This document shows, piece after piece, positions 17,279-25,398 of a stretch of DNA of 64,000 bases (position 1 is its first letter; every line of letters begins with the position of its first letter). The notes under the pieces were generated by a model. The model worked only from the letters and a program-made list of their open reading frames with translations. It was not told the DNA's origin and made no database searches. Made by a program: the position numbers and the translations under genes. The stretch lies in assembly GCA_000824785.1 (NCBI GenBank), contig CCNB01000043.1, forward strand, positions 108,130-172,129, in the 5' to 3' direction. The DNA comes from Mesorhizobium plurifarium. GTDB taxonomy: Bacteria > Pseudomonadota > Alphaproteobacteria > Rhizobiales > Rhizobiaceae.

Positions 17279-17968
17279 TCAATCCTCGAACTGATGCCGC
17301 ATCGGCGGTGGTGGCCGCTCACCCTCGCGGCGGCGCTTTGCGTCGATGCCGCGCGCGACGCAACCGCCTCCGGGCTGGGGCATCGCACTTCGGTCACGGC
17401 GACCTGACTTCGGCAGCCGTGGCCAGAACAGCCCGGCCCGCTTGCAATGGGCCGCGTAGGCGTCGGCCATTTCCGTCCGCGAGAACTTCTTCTCCTCGTC
17501 CAGCGCGGCGATCAGATAAAGCACGAATATCCCTGCAACCGGCACCACAGCCCAGATCGACCAGGTCGCGATGCCCCAGCCGGCCCAGAAGATGATGTAG
17601 GACGTGTAGAACGGATGGCGAAGGTAGAAGAACGGCCCATCGGTCACCAGGCCGTGCGGATCGTCGGCGTCGAAGACGAACCGCAGCCGCGCCTTGCGCG
17701 ACCTCAAAATCGCCCACCAGAACAGCGCCGAACTCACCAGTTGAACCGCCAGCCCTACGATCTTGGCCAGCGGCGGCTGCGGCAGGATCCATATGATCGC
17801 CAGGAAAAACAGCGCCGTGGCGGCCACGACCACCGAGATTGTCGTGGCGCCCGAGGACATGCCCGATGATTGGAAATGGGCGCGCATCGACCACAGATAC
17901 TGGCCGACCGTGGCGATGCCGACGATCGAGACAAGAAGGTCGAGCCCGCGTTCCACGTCAAATTCCAT
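17279..17968 (-). CDS. isoprenylcysteine carboxyl methyltransferase-like membrane protein
   Basis: A protein of about 229 residues with four or more hydrophobic helices (ISVVVAATALFFLAIIWILP, IFWAGWGIATWSIWAVVPVA). The family signature is GPFFYLRHPFYTSYIIFWAG, then LIAALDEEKKFSRTEMADAY, as in ICMT/PEMT-type SAM-dependent methyltransferases. The target in bacteria is unknown; lipids or small hydrophobic amines are candidates. The C-terminus has a Pro/Arg-rich tail. The ATG at 17968 is taken; a GTG two codons earlier (17974) is equally possible. It is co-directional with the cupin gene, which follows after four bases. Confidence 0.8.
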   Translation of the reverse strand: MEFDVERGLDLLVSIVGIATVGQYLWSMRAHFQSSGMSSGATTISVVVAATALFFLAIIWILPQPPLAKIVGLAVQLVSSALFWWAILRSRKARLRFVFDADDPHGLVTDGPFFYLRHPFYTSYIIFWAGWGIATWSIWAVVPVAGIFVLYLIAALDEEKKFSRTEMADAYAAHCKRAGLFWPRLPKSGRRDRSAMPQPGGGCVARGIDAKRRREGERPPPPMRHQFED

Positions 17969-18000
17969 GGCCACACCGAGAATTCGAGGGTACTATAGCC

Positions 18001-18036
18001 GGTTTCTGCATATTAGGCTTTTCTTAACCAGAAACC
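18001..18036. promoter_or_regulatory. inverted repeat between divergent genes
   Basis: GGTTTCTG at 18001-18008 and CAGAAACC at 18029-18036 form a perfect 8-bp inverted repeat 20 bp apart. It lies in an AT-richer stretch between the ICMT-like gene (minus) and the hydrolase gene (plus). It could be an operator or a transcript hairpin; no regulator is adjacent. Confidence 0.35.
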
Positions 18037-18100
18037 TAAAGCGCGTGTAGACCCGGGAATGCGATGTTGGAAGCAACGCAATCCTGAGGTTCTATGCGCC

Positions 18101-18961
18101 ATGGCCATTGCCGAGCGCACCATCAGCACCCCGCAGGCCGATTTGCGCGTCAGCGAATCGGCGGGGCCAGGCATGCCCATCGTGATGATCCACGGGTCCG
18201 GCGCCTCGCGCGCGGTGTTCGCCCGCCAGTTCGACAGCCCGCTTGCCGACGCCCACCGGCTGATCGCTTTCGATCTCCCGGGCCATGGCGAGTCCTCGGA
18301 CGCGGCCGACCCGGCGACGGACTATACGATCACCGGCCTGGCGCGATCGGCGGCGGAGCTCATCGACAACCTGAACGTCCGCCATGCCATCGTCTACGGC
18401 TGGTCGCTCGGCGGCCATGTCGCCATCGAGCTCGCAAGCTTCCATCCGGTCGTCAAGGGTCTGATGCTGACCGGCGCGCCGCCCGTGTCGAAGGGCTTCT
18501 TCGGCATGCTGCGCGGCTTCCACGCCAACTGGGACATGCTGCTGGCTTCCAAGAAATTCTATTCCGAGCGCGACGCCGAACGCTTCGAAACGCTCTGCTT
18601 CGGCGATAGCGCGGACGCGTCCTTCCGCGAAAACATTCTTCGCACCGACGGCCGTCTGCGCGCCACGGTGACACGCTCGATGATGGCCGGCAAGGGAGCC
18701 GACCAGAAGCAGGTGGTCGAGCAGGCCGACTTCCCGGTTGCCATCGTCAATGGCGAGAACGATCCGTTCATCCGGATTAACTACTTCGACACGCTGGACT
18801 GCGGCACGCTGTGGGAGCAATGCCACGTCGTGCCCGGGGCCGGACACGCCCCTTTCTGGGAGCGGCCGGACCTGTTCAATCCGATGCTGTCGCGCTTTGC
18901 CGGGTGGGTGGCGGCACAGGATGCCGGGATCGTCGTGCCAGCCCGGCGCCGTGCAGGCTGA
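18101..18961 (+). CDS. alpha/beta hydrolase
   Basis: A 286-residue alpha/beta-hydrolase fold protein. The oxyanion segment is MIHGSGASRAVF; the nucleophile is S102 in VYGWSLGGHVAIE; the acid is D221 in VNGENDPFI; the base is H249 in GAGHAPFWERP. It also carries FDLPGHGESSD, typical of the family. It is probably an esterase or lactonase-like enzyme; the substrate is unknown. Of the nearby starts, the ATG at 18101 is preferred, beginning MAIAERTISTPQ. The end of the gene is followed by about 280 bp of AT-richer sequence with no gene. Confidence 0.88.
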   Translation: MAIAERTISTPQADLRVSESAGPGMPIVMIHGSGASRAVFARQFDSPLADAHRLIAFDLPGHGESSDAADPATDYTITGLARSAAELIDNLNVRHAIVYGWSLGGHVAIELASFHPVVKGLMLTGAPPVSKGFFGMLRGFHANWDMLLASKKFYSERDAERFETLCFGDSADASFRENILRTDGRLRATVTRSMMAGKGADQKQVVEQADFPVAIVNGENDPFIRINYFDTLDCGTLWEQCHVVPGAGHAPFWERPDLFNPMLSRFAGWVAAQDAGIVVPARRRAG

Positions 18962-19241
18962 CGCCCCCGTTCATCCGACGTCTCGCGCCTTGGTTTCGCT
19001 TCGCAGTGAGGCCGTCGCAACCGGCTTCGGGCAGTCGCCGAGCGACAGTCCTGATTCCGCGCTCAGGCATCGCGCGCGCCGCAACATTAGAATGTCTAAG
19101 AACCGTCATAAATCGTTGCTTTTTAACCATAAAAACGGTGCTGCCATTTCCTGGCGAAAGAATAGGGTGACGCAGAAGTCGCACTCAGCGTTTCTTAACG
19201 GCTGAGGTCCTAGCCATGGCGCGTGCTGTGGGGGCGTGGAC

Positions 19242-20770
19242 ATGAGCGTCTTGGCGACAATCAAGGATCATAGCGGCCGTATCTATCGTGGCATCCAGGC
19301 TTTGCTCGCGATGAGCATCGCCGCCACCGGGCTTGCCGCCTTCGCGCTGACGGAGAGCGCCTCCCGCGCCGGCGCTCTCGCGGTGTCGGTAACATCGACC
19401 TTAATGGCGCTTCTGGTGCTGATGTATATGCGCGCGAGCGTCGTCCAACGCCTGCAATCAGCGGCGGACGCCGAGGCCGAGAAGCACCGCTTCCTCACGG
19501 TCGATGCCATGACCGGGGCCACGGCCCGACGCTATTTCATCGAAGCGTTGGGCGACTGGCTGGGCGGCTTGCGCAACCGTCGCCAGGCAAGCCTGCTTCT
19601 GATCGACCTCGACCATTTCAAGCAGCTCAACGACACGTTCGGCCACCAATTCGGCGATCTGGCGCTGGCCCATCTGGTCGAGGAAGCGCAGCGTATTTTC
19701 GAGGACGGTGTCATCGGGCGGCTCGGCGGCGACGAGTTCGGCGTCATGGTTCCGCATGGCGACATCGCCCTCATCAGCCGGGGCGCGCGCCGGCTGCTGG
19801 ATGCCATGCGCGCAGGCAAAAGACACGAGGGCAAGATCATTCCGCTGTCGATCTCGATCGGCGTCGCGCTTGCGCCGCTGCATGCTTCGAATGCAACCGA
19901 ATTGATGCTTTTGGCCGATCTCGCGCTCTACGAAAGCAAGGCCGGCGGCCGCGACCGCGTCACCGTCTTCGACGAGGAGATGCTGTCGGACAAACGCTAT
20001 CGCCGGCTGGTGGAACGCGAGCTGCGCGCCGCGATCTATCTCGGCGAGCTGGAACTGCACTACCAGCCGATCGTCGATCCTGAGGGCTCCGTCGACGCGC
20101 TGGAAGGATTGATCCGCTGGCGCCACCCCGTGCGCGGCTTGATCTCGCCGGCGGAGTTCATCCCGATCGCCGAGCGCTCGACGCTGATCGACATGATCGG
20201 CGAATGGGTCCTCAAGCGCGCCTGCGCCGATGTCGGGCACTTTCCCGGACGCGCATCTCGATCAACGTCTCCGGCGAGCAGCTGAAGCGCGACGAGATCG
20301 TGATGATGTGCGACCGGGTCCTGCGCGAGACCGGTCGGTCGGCATCGCAATTCATCATCGAGATCACCGAGACCGTGGCGACGGCAGCGACCCCCGAGGT
20401 GCTGAGGCGCATCGAGGCGCTGCGCGGCCTTGGCTTCCACATCGCGCTCGACGACTTCGGCACCGGCCATTGCGGCTTCAACTATCTGAAGTCGCTGCCC
20501 ATCGACAGCATCAAGATCGACCGCTCCTACATCCGAAGCCTCGCCCATGACCAGGTGGCGCAGATCTTCGTTTCCGCGCTTGCCCAGATCGCCCGCATCC
20601 AGGAGATCGCCATCGTCGCGGAAGGTGTCGAAACCGCGCAGGAATTCGCCCTCGCCCGAACGGCCGGCTGCAGCCGCTTCCAGGGCTATTTCTTCGGCAA
20701 GCCGGCGCCGCGCGACAGGGCAAGCGCGTTGTGTGCCGCCGCCCGCGAGCCGCTCGCCCTCACGGCCTGA
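19242..20770 (+). pseudogene. membrane GGDEF-EAL protein, frameshifted inside the EAL domain
   Basis: From the ATG at 19242 the protein has two N-terminal transmembrane helices (about 18-38 and 43-62), a GGDEF domain with intact RLGGDEFGVM (162-166) and FKQLNDTFGHQFGD, then the start of an EAL domain with EGLIRWRHP (E288). At about residue 335 (near 20245) a net loss of one base throws the frame; the rest of EAL continues in another frame (RISINVSGEQLKRDE, EITETVATAATP, LDDFGTGHCGFNYLK, VAEGVETAQEF, FQGYFFGKPAP), ending at TGA 20768. As read, the product stops at 20285. It would keep the diguanylate cyclase site and lose most of the phosphodiesterase. If the base is restored it is a normal bifunctional protein of about 509 residues. 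Confidence 0.85.
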
Positions 20771-20924
20771 CGAACAGGAAATGGCGGCCTGCCGGACCCA
20801 AGCCGGCGAACATCCTATTTTTCTTGCCCTGCCGGCAAACCCGTGTGACGATGGTTTTGGGAAGAGGTGAAAACCCCGCCCGCGACGGCCGAACAGGCCG
20901 GCCGCCGCTCTGCACAGGGTGCGA

Positions 20925-20968
20925 TCGGACGCAAACCGGTTTCCACTTTTGCTGATCGCTCTCTTGGG
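20925..20968. repeat. short interspersed repeat fragment
   Basis: The words GCGATCGGACGCAAACCGGT and TTCCACTTTTGCTGATCGCT make up a phrase common in Mesorhizobium intergenic DNA and share the ACCGGTT core with the larger repeat at 13411. It lies about 25 bp upstream of the EF-G paralogue and could belong to its leader. Confidence 0.4.
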
Positions 20969-20992
20969 AAACGCCTGAGTGGAGGTTCAGCC

Positions 20993-23041
20993 ATGGGTAC
21001 TCGCGCCGGAGAACGACGCACGGGACCGAAATGCATCGCCATAGTCGGTCCCTTTGCAAGCGGTAAGACGACACTTCTCGAAGCAATTCTCGCCCGCACG
21101 GGCGCCATTCCCCGCCAGAACCCGGTTTCATCGGGCAACACCGTTTCCGATCATTCACCCGAAGCCCGCGCCCACGCCATGAGCGTCGAGGCGACCTTCG
21201 CGACCACCGATTTCATGGGTGAGCAGATCACTTTCGTCGACTGCCCCGGCTCGATCGAATTCGCCTTCGAAGCCGAACCCGTGCTTGCCGCCTGCGACCT
21301 CGCGGTCGTCGTCGCCGAGGCCGACGAGAAGAAGATCCCGGCGCTGCAGCTCATCATGCGCAAGCTCGACGACCTCGCCATTCCGCGCATCCTGTTCCTC
21401 AACAAGGTCGATAAGGCGATCGCGGGCGTGCGCGAGACGCTGAAGATGCTGCAGCCGGCGAGCTCGGTGCCGCTGCTCTTACGCCAGATTCCAGTGCGCA
21501 AGGACGGCATCGTCATCGGTTCGATCGATCTGGCGCTGGAGCGCGCCTACATCTATCGCGAATACGCCGAGAGCGAAGTGGCCGAAATTCCAGGCGACGA
21601 CAAGGCGCGCGAGCTGGAAGCGCGTTTCTCCATGCTGGAGACGCTTGCCGATCACGACGATCACCTGATGGAGCAATTGCTGGAGGAGATCGAGCCGCCG
21701 AAGGACGCGATCTTCGACGATCTGTCGGCCGACTTGCGCGCCGGCGCGGTGACGCCGGTGCTGATCGGCACGGCCGAGAAGGGCAATGGCGTGCTGCGCC
21801 TGTTGAAAGCCATCCGCCATGATGCGCCCGATGTCGAGGCGACGAGGAAACGCCTTGGCGCGCCGGACGGCCAGACGGTGGTGCAGGTGATGAAGACCAT
21901 CCACACCGCGCATGGCGGCAAGCTTTCGGTGTCGCGCGTGCTTTCCGGCCAATTGGCCGACGCCGCCGAGCTCTTCCTGTCCAACGGCGACACGGCGAAG
22001 GTCTCAGGCATCTACAGGATGCTGGGCAAGGACCAGATCAAGCAGGCATCCGCCAAAGCGGGCGACACGGTCGCGCTCGGCAAGCTCGACAACGTCAAGA
22101 CCGGCCAGACGCTGAGCTCGGCCAAGGGCGGCATCCGGCCATTGGTCACGTTGGAGCCGCCGCAGCCGGTCTTCGCCTTCGCGCTTCGTCCCAAGGAGCG
22201 CAAGGACGAGGTCAAGATGTCGGCGGCGATCCAGCGGCTTGCCGAGGAAGACCCGTCGCTCAGCCTGCGCCACAACCAGGACTCCGCCGAAACCGTCCTG
22301 TCGGGCCACGGCGAAATGCATCTGCGCGTGGTCCGCGAGCGCCTCGAGGGCAAGAACCAGATTCCGATCGAGGGCCATGCCCCGGCGGTGCCTTACCGGG
22401 AGACGATCCGCAAAGGAGCACAGCAGCGCGGCCGCCACAAGAAGCAATCCGGCGGCCACGGCCAGTTTGGCGACGTGGTGATCGAGATCAAGCCGCTGCC
22501 GCGCGGTTCCGGCTTCCAGTTCTCCGACACCATCACCGGCGGCGTGGTGCCGAAAACCTATATCCAGTCGGTGGAGACCGGCATTCGCGACTATCTGAAG
22601 ACGGGTCCGCTCGGCTTCCCGGTCGTCGATGTCGCCGTCAACCTGTCGGACGGCTCCTATCATGCGGTCGACTCCTCCGACATGGCCTTCCAGATGGCGG
22701 CGAAGCTGGCGATGAAGGAGGGCATGGCCGCCTGTTCGCCAGTGCTGCTCGAGCCGATCATGAAAGTCGAGATCGTCACGCCTTCCGACGCGACCTCCAA
22801 GATCATCGCGCTGATCCCGCAGCGGCGCGGGCAGATCCTCGGCTATGACGCAAGGCCCGACTGGCCCGGCTGGGACGTCGTCGAGGCGACCATGCCGCAG
22901 GCCGAGATCGGCGACCTGATCATCGAGCTGCGCTCGGCCACTGCCGGCGTTGCCAGCTACAAGGCCGCTTTCGACCACATGGCCGAACTCACCGGCCGGC
23001 TCGCCGACGAGGCGATGAACGCCAACGGCAAGGCTGCCTGA
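20993..23041 (+). CDS. elongation factor G-like GTPase (EF-G paralogue)
   Basis: A 682-residue translational GTPase with the full EF-G domain order. G1 is GPFASGKTT (19-27), G3 is DCPG (83-86), G4 is NKVD (137-140). Domain II follows, then domains III-V with LRHNQDSAETVLSGHGEMHL, the IV segment KQSGGHGQFGDVVIEI and GGVVPKTYIQSVETGI, and the C-terminal PQRRGQILGYD. It differs from housekeeping FusA in a shortened switch I region and a compact GTPase domain with an atypical P-loop (AxxxxGKT kept, but FAS in place of HVDA-type). Such paralogues are widespread in rhizobia; their role is not settled. The ATG at 20993 is set by GGAGGTTCAGCC; an upstream in-frame start at 20867 has no such site. Confidence 0.9.
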   Translation: MGTRAGERRTGPKCIAIVGPFASGKTTLLEAILARTGAIPRQNPVSSGNTVSDHSPEARAHAMSVEATFATTDFMGEQITFVDCPGSIEFAFEAEPVLAACDLAVVVAEADEKKIPALQLIMRKLDDLAIPRILFLNKVDKAIAGVRETLKMLQPASSVPLLLRQIPVRKDGIVIGSIDLALERAYIYREYAESEVAEIPGDDKARELEARFSMLETLADHDDHLMEQLLEEIEPPKDAIFDDLSADLRAGAVTPVLIGTAEKGNGVLRLLKAIRHDAPDVEATRKRLGAPDGQTVVQVMKTIHTAHGGKLSVSRVLSGQLADAAELFLSNGDTAKVSGIYRMLGKDQIKQASAKAGDTVALGKLDNVKTGQTLSSAKGGIRPLVTLEPPQPVFAFALRPKERKDEVKMSAAIQRLAEEDPSLSLRHNQDSAETVLSGHGEMHLRVVRERLEGKNQIPIEGHAPAVPYRETIRKGAQQRGRHKKQSGGHGQFGDVVIEIKPLPRGSGFQFSDTITGGVVPKTYIQSVETGIRDYLKTGPLGFPVVDVAVNLSDGSYHAVDSSDMAFQMAAKLAMKEGMAACSPVLLEPIMKVEIVTPSDATSKIIALIPQRRGQILGYDARPDWPGWDVVEATMPQAEIGDLIIELRSATAGVASYKAAFDHMAELTGRLADEAMNANGKAA

Positions 23042-23121
23042 TGCATGTCGCCCCAAAGTGCATAACGGTTTCGGGAGAATGACATGCGTCAAGCAAGGGA
23101 CTGAAGCGCATCGCGCTTTGA
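23042..23121. repeat. interspersed repeat, family C copy 2 (inverted)
   Basis: Contains GCATGTCGCCCCAAAGTG, ACGGTTTCGGGA, GACATGCGTCAAGCAAGG and AAGCGCAT in the same order as the reverse complement of the 13411-13520 repeat. It begins immediately after the EF-G-like stop codon. Confidence 0.65.
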
Positions 23122-23130
23122 TTTGTGGCG

Positions 23131-23300
23131 AAATGAAAACGGCGTCCGGATGATCCGGACGCCGTTCCTATTGCGGACCGTTTTCCTGGGAGGCAACGGC
23201 TGGTCCGCCGCATCCGGAAAAAATGGTTCGGACGCGGTAGCTGCCTGAGCCCGGTCTTCCGAGTGATGCCCCCATCTCCCGAACCGACCAACCGCGTCCT
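23131..23300 (-). ncRNA. candidate small RNA with CCUCCC loop and terminator
   Basis: Read on the minus strand, three stems follow in order: GGACGCGGT pairing with ACCGCGTCC (23299-23291 with 23238-23230); GCGGACC pairing with GGTCCGC (23208-23202 with 23179-23173), whose inner part GCCGTT/AACGG closes a loop GCCTCCCAGG; and a perfect 13-bp stem AACGGCGTCCGGA / TCCGGACGCCGTT (23166-23138) followed by TTCATTT, terminator-like. The middle loop shows CCUCCC, an anti-Shine-Dalgarno word. No open reading frame fits. No clear promoter was found; start near 23300-23320 is a guess. The family is unknown to me. The last hairpin also lies downstream of the EF-G-like gene and could serve as its terminator from the other side. 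Confidence 0.5.
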
Positions 23301-23412
23301 ATCATCCACTTAAACCATAGACTGCGTCTGCGACATGTTACCCGATGTTACATGTCACTGTTACGTGGCGGATTCGGTCGTGTTTTTGCCGGCTCGAAGG
23401 CATGCAGGCAAC

Positions 23413-23527
23413 AAAAAAGCCGGATCAATAAAGATCCGGCTGAGTTTGATTGGAAGTGCCGATTAAGGCTAACCTCCAGAGGGGAACACTCGAGGGCGCT
23501 AATGGGAGGAGAACGCGCCCTGGAGAT
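23413..23527 (-). ncRNA. abcR: AbcR-like (alpha-r15 family) trans-acting small RNA
   Basis: On the minus strand, from about 23527: a 6-bp stem GGGCGC / GCGCCC (23520-23515 with 23499-23494) closes a loop GTTCTCCTCCCATTA, exposing the anti-Shine-Dalgarno word CUCCUCCC. A second C-rich segment TTCCCCTCTGGAGGTTAG follows. The RNA ends in a perfect 9-bp terminator AGCCGGATC / GATCCGGCT (23441-23418) plus six T. A promoter is visible upstream. AbcR/alpha-r15 RNAs of Rhizobiales have this layout, repress ABC-transporter mRNAs with Hfq, and are encoded close to lsrB/vtlR; here lsrB is 0.9 kb away. The family assignment is by structure and position, not by alignment. Confidence 0.72.
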
Positions 23528-23530
23528 GTC

Positions 23531-23563
23531 ACTATATATGTGCTCATCATGCCCAAGAAACAA
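23531..23563 (-). promoter_or_regulatory. promoter of the AbcR-like sRNA
   Basis: On the minus strand TTGTTT (23563-23558), 17 bp, then CATATA (23540-23535) within CATATATAGT. A transcript starting about 7 nt later fits the first hairpin of the sRNA at 23520. LsrB/VtlR boxes could lie just upstream; none was recognised by eye. Confidence 0.5.
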
Positions 23564-23780
23564 GCATCTATTTTGCAACACACGCATGCAAAAAGACGCA
23601 GGCTGTGGTCCAACCTATTCCTGGAACCCATAGGACCAGGAAAATCGCCGGTTTCGGCGCGTTTCCGACCCTAAAGCGACTGGTTAAATGTAAAATCGAG
23701 CCGATTTTGCTCGGAAATAGGCTAGCCGGCCAAATGATGTCGATTTCGGCAAGCCGAGTTTATTTTTACGGCAGGAGACG

Positions 23781-24279
23781 ATGATGCGAACTTTTTCGGC
23801 AATCGCCGGCAGCGCGCTGTTCCTTGTCGCGGCGCCCGGCGTTGTCGCCGGGCTGCTGCCGTGTCTCCTGACCGACCATTATCGCAAGCCTCTGTCGGCG
23901 GTGCCGGGCTTCGTGCCCGCGGGCTTTGTTCTTGTGGTGGGGGCAGCCGCCATCCTGCTCCATGCGTTTGCCCGTTTTGCGCTGGAGGGCCTCGGCACAC
24001 CCGCTCCCGTGGCGCCGACCGAGAAACTGGTCGTCGGCGGCATCTACCGCCACGTGCGCAATCCTATGTATGTCGCGGTGCTGGCGATCATCCTTGGCCA
24101 GGCGCTGATCTTTTCGAGCTGGCCGGTGCTGTTTTACGGCCTCATCGCCGCGGCAACGATGATCTCCTTCGTCAAGCTCTACGAAGAGCCGACGCTCGCC
24201 AACCGTTATGGCGGAATACGAGGTCTACCGTCGTGCCGTCCCGGGCTGGCTGCCCCGCCTCACACCCTGGCGGGGATAA
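23781..24279 (+). pseudogene. ICMT/PEMT-like membrane methyltransferase, frameshifted near its end
   Basis: A small membrane methyltransferase: two or three helices, then LVVGGIYRHVRNPMYVAVLA, the family signature, and IISFVKLYEEPTLANRYG-type sequence. At about 24210 the frame is lost (net loss of two bases or gain of one). The original C-terminus is readable in the other frame as AEYEVYRRAVPGWLPRLTPW, ending at TAA 24277. As it stands the frame runs on to 24461 through a repeat element, giving a 226-residue product with a foreign Arg-rich tail. The active-site region is upstream of the break, so partial function is possible. The ATG at 23781 has GGCAGGAGACG before it. Confidence 0.78.
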
Positions 24280-24290
24280 ACCGCGCAGAG

Positions 24291-24429
24291 GGTGCGCCGA
24301 GATTCAGGTCAGGCCGAGTCGAAAATGGTGGTTTCCGAGAACCGGAGCGGAGCGTACTTGAAGTACGTGAGCACCGGAAGCGCAGGAGACCGCCATTTGC
24401 AGGCCGGCCTCACCTGAATATCGGTGCGC
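24291..24429. repeat. palindromic element, family B copy 1
   Basis: A 139-bp imperfect palindrome. Outer arms are GTGCGCCGAGATTCAGGT and ACCTGAATATCGGTGCGC, inner arms AAATGGTGGTTTCC and GGAGACCGCCATTT. The centre reads GAGAACCGGAGCGGAGCGTA then CTTGAAGTACGTGAGCACCG and GAAGCGCAGG, shared almost exactly with 34304-34449. It fills the gap between the methyltransferase gene (plus) and lsrB (minus) and ends one base before the lsrB stop. Confidence 0.8.
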
Positions 24430-25326
24430 CTAATAAGACCAGCTGCGCGCCTTGGCGATAATGAAATCGCGAAAAACGTGCAGCTTCGCCTGGTTCTTCA
24501 TCGCGTCGGGATAGGCGAAATAGGTGTCGAAGGACGGTACCTCGGTCTCCGGCAGCAGCTGGACCAGGTTCGTGTCCTTGCTGATCACATAGTCCGGCAG
24601 CATGGCGATGCCGGCGCCGCCCTGCACCGCCCGCTTGATCGACAGGATGTCGTTGATCTGCAGCGTCGGCACCCTCTGCGCGCCCTCGAAATCGCCGACC
24701 GTCTCCAGCCAGTTCAGCTCCGACAGATGCGAAGGCACCGGCACGCCGAAAGTGACGATGCGGTGGTTCCTGAGCTCGGCGATCGAGGCCGGCTTACCGA
24801 ACTTGGCGATATAGGACGGCGCTGCGTAGAGGTGGAAATGCACCGTGAACAGCCGGCGCTGGATAAGGTCCGGCTGTTGCGGCTGCCGCAGCCGGATGGC
24901 GCAATCGGCCTGGCGCATGGTCAGGTCGAGCTCCTCATTGGCGAGGATCAGCTGCAGGCTGATCTCGGGATAGAGCTCGATGAATTCCTGCACGCGCTCG
25001 GTCAGCCAGCCGGCGCCCAGGCCCACCGTGGTCGTCACCCTGAGCACGCCCGACGGCCGGTCCTTGGTTTCGGTGAGCCGCGTCTTGATGGTTTCCAGCT
25101 TCATCAGCACGTCATGCGCCGTGCGGAACAGCATCTCGCCCTGCTCGGTCAGCACCAGGCCGCGTGCGTGGCGGTGGAAGAGTGCGACGCCGACATCATG
25201 CTCCAGCGCGCTGACCTGCCGCGAGATGGCCGATTGCGACAGATGCAGCGTCTCGGCGGCATGGGTGAACGACCCAGCCTCCGCCGCGGCGTGAAATACG
25301 CGTAATTTGTCCCAGTCCAGCGCCAT
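24430..25326 (-). CDS. lsrB: LysR-type regulator LsrB/VtlR
   Basis: A 298-residue LysR regulator: N-terminal winged helix-turn-helix (MALDWDKLRVFHAAAEAGSF, HLSQSAISRQVSALEHDVGV) and a C-terminal effector domain (GVLRVTTTVGLGAGWLTERV, MRQADCAIRLRQPQQPDLIQ). Identity as LsrB/VtlR rests on sequence style and on the neighbourhood: trxB and lrp follow upstream exactly as in Sinorhizobium. LsrB/VtlR controls LPS and oxidative stress genes and activates AbcR-type sRNA and small-protein genes in relatives; the AbcR-like RNA at 23.4 kb fits this. The start ATG is at 25326. It is 72 bp downstream of trxB on the same strand and may be read through from it. Confidence 0.88.
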   Translation of the reverse strand: MALDWDKLRVFHAAAEAGSFTHAAETLHLSQSAISRQVSALEHDVGVALFHRHARGLVLTEQGEMLFRTAHDVLMKLETIKTRLTETKDRPSGVLRVTTTVGLGAGWLTERVQEFIELYPEISLQLILANEELDLTMRQADCAIRLRQPQQPDLIQRRLFTVHFHLYAAPSYIAKFGKPASIAELRNHRIVTFGVPVPSHLSELNWLETVGDFEGAQRVPTLQINDILSIKRAVQGGAGIAMLPDYVISKDTNLVQLLPETEVPSFDTYFAYPDAMKNQAKLHVFRDFIIAKARSWSY

Positions 25327-25398
25327 GATTCCCCTCGCGTTGCCTTTGGCGTCTGAATGAAAAATCAGGCTTTTAAACGGCTTTTTTCAGCCGATCTG

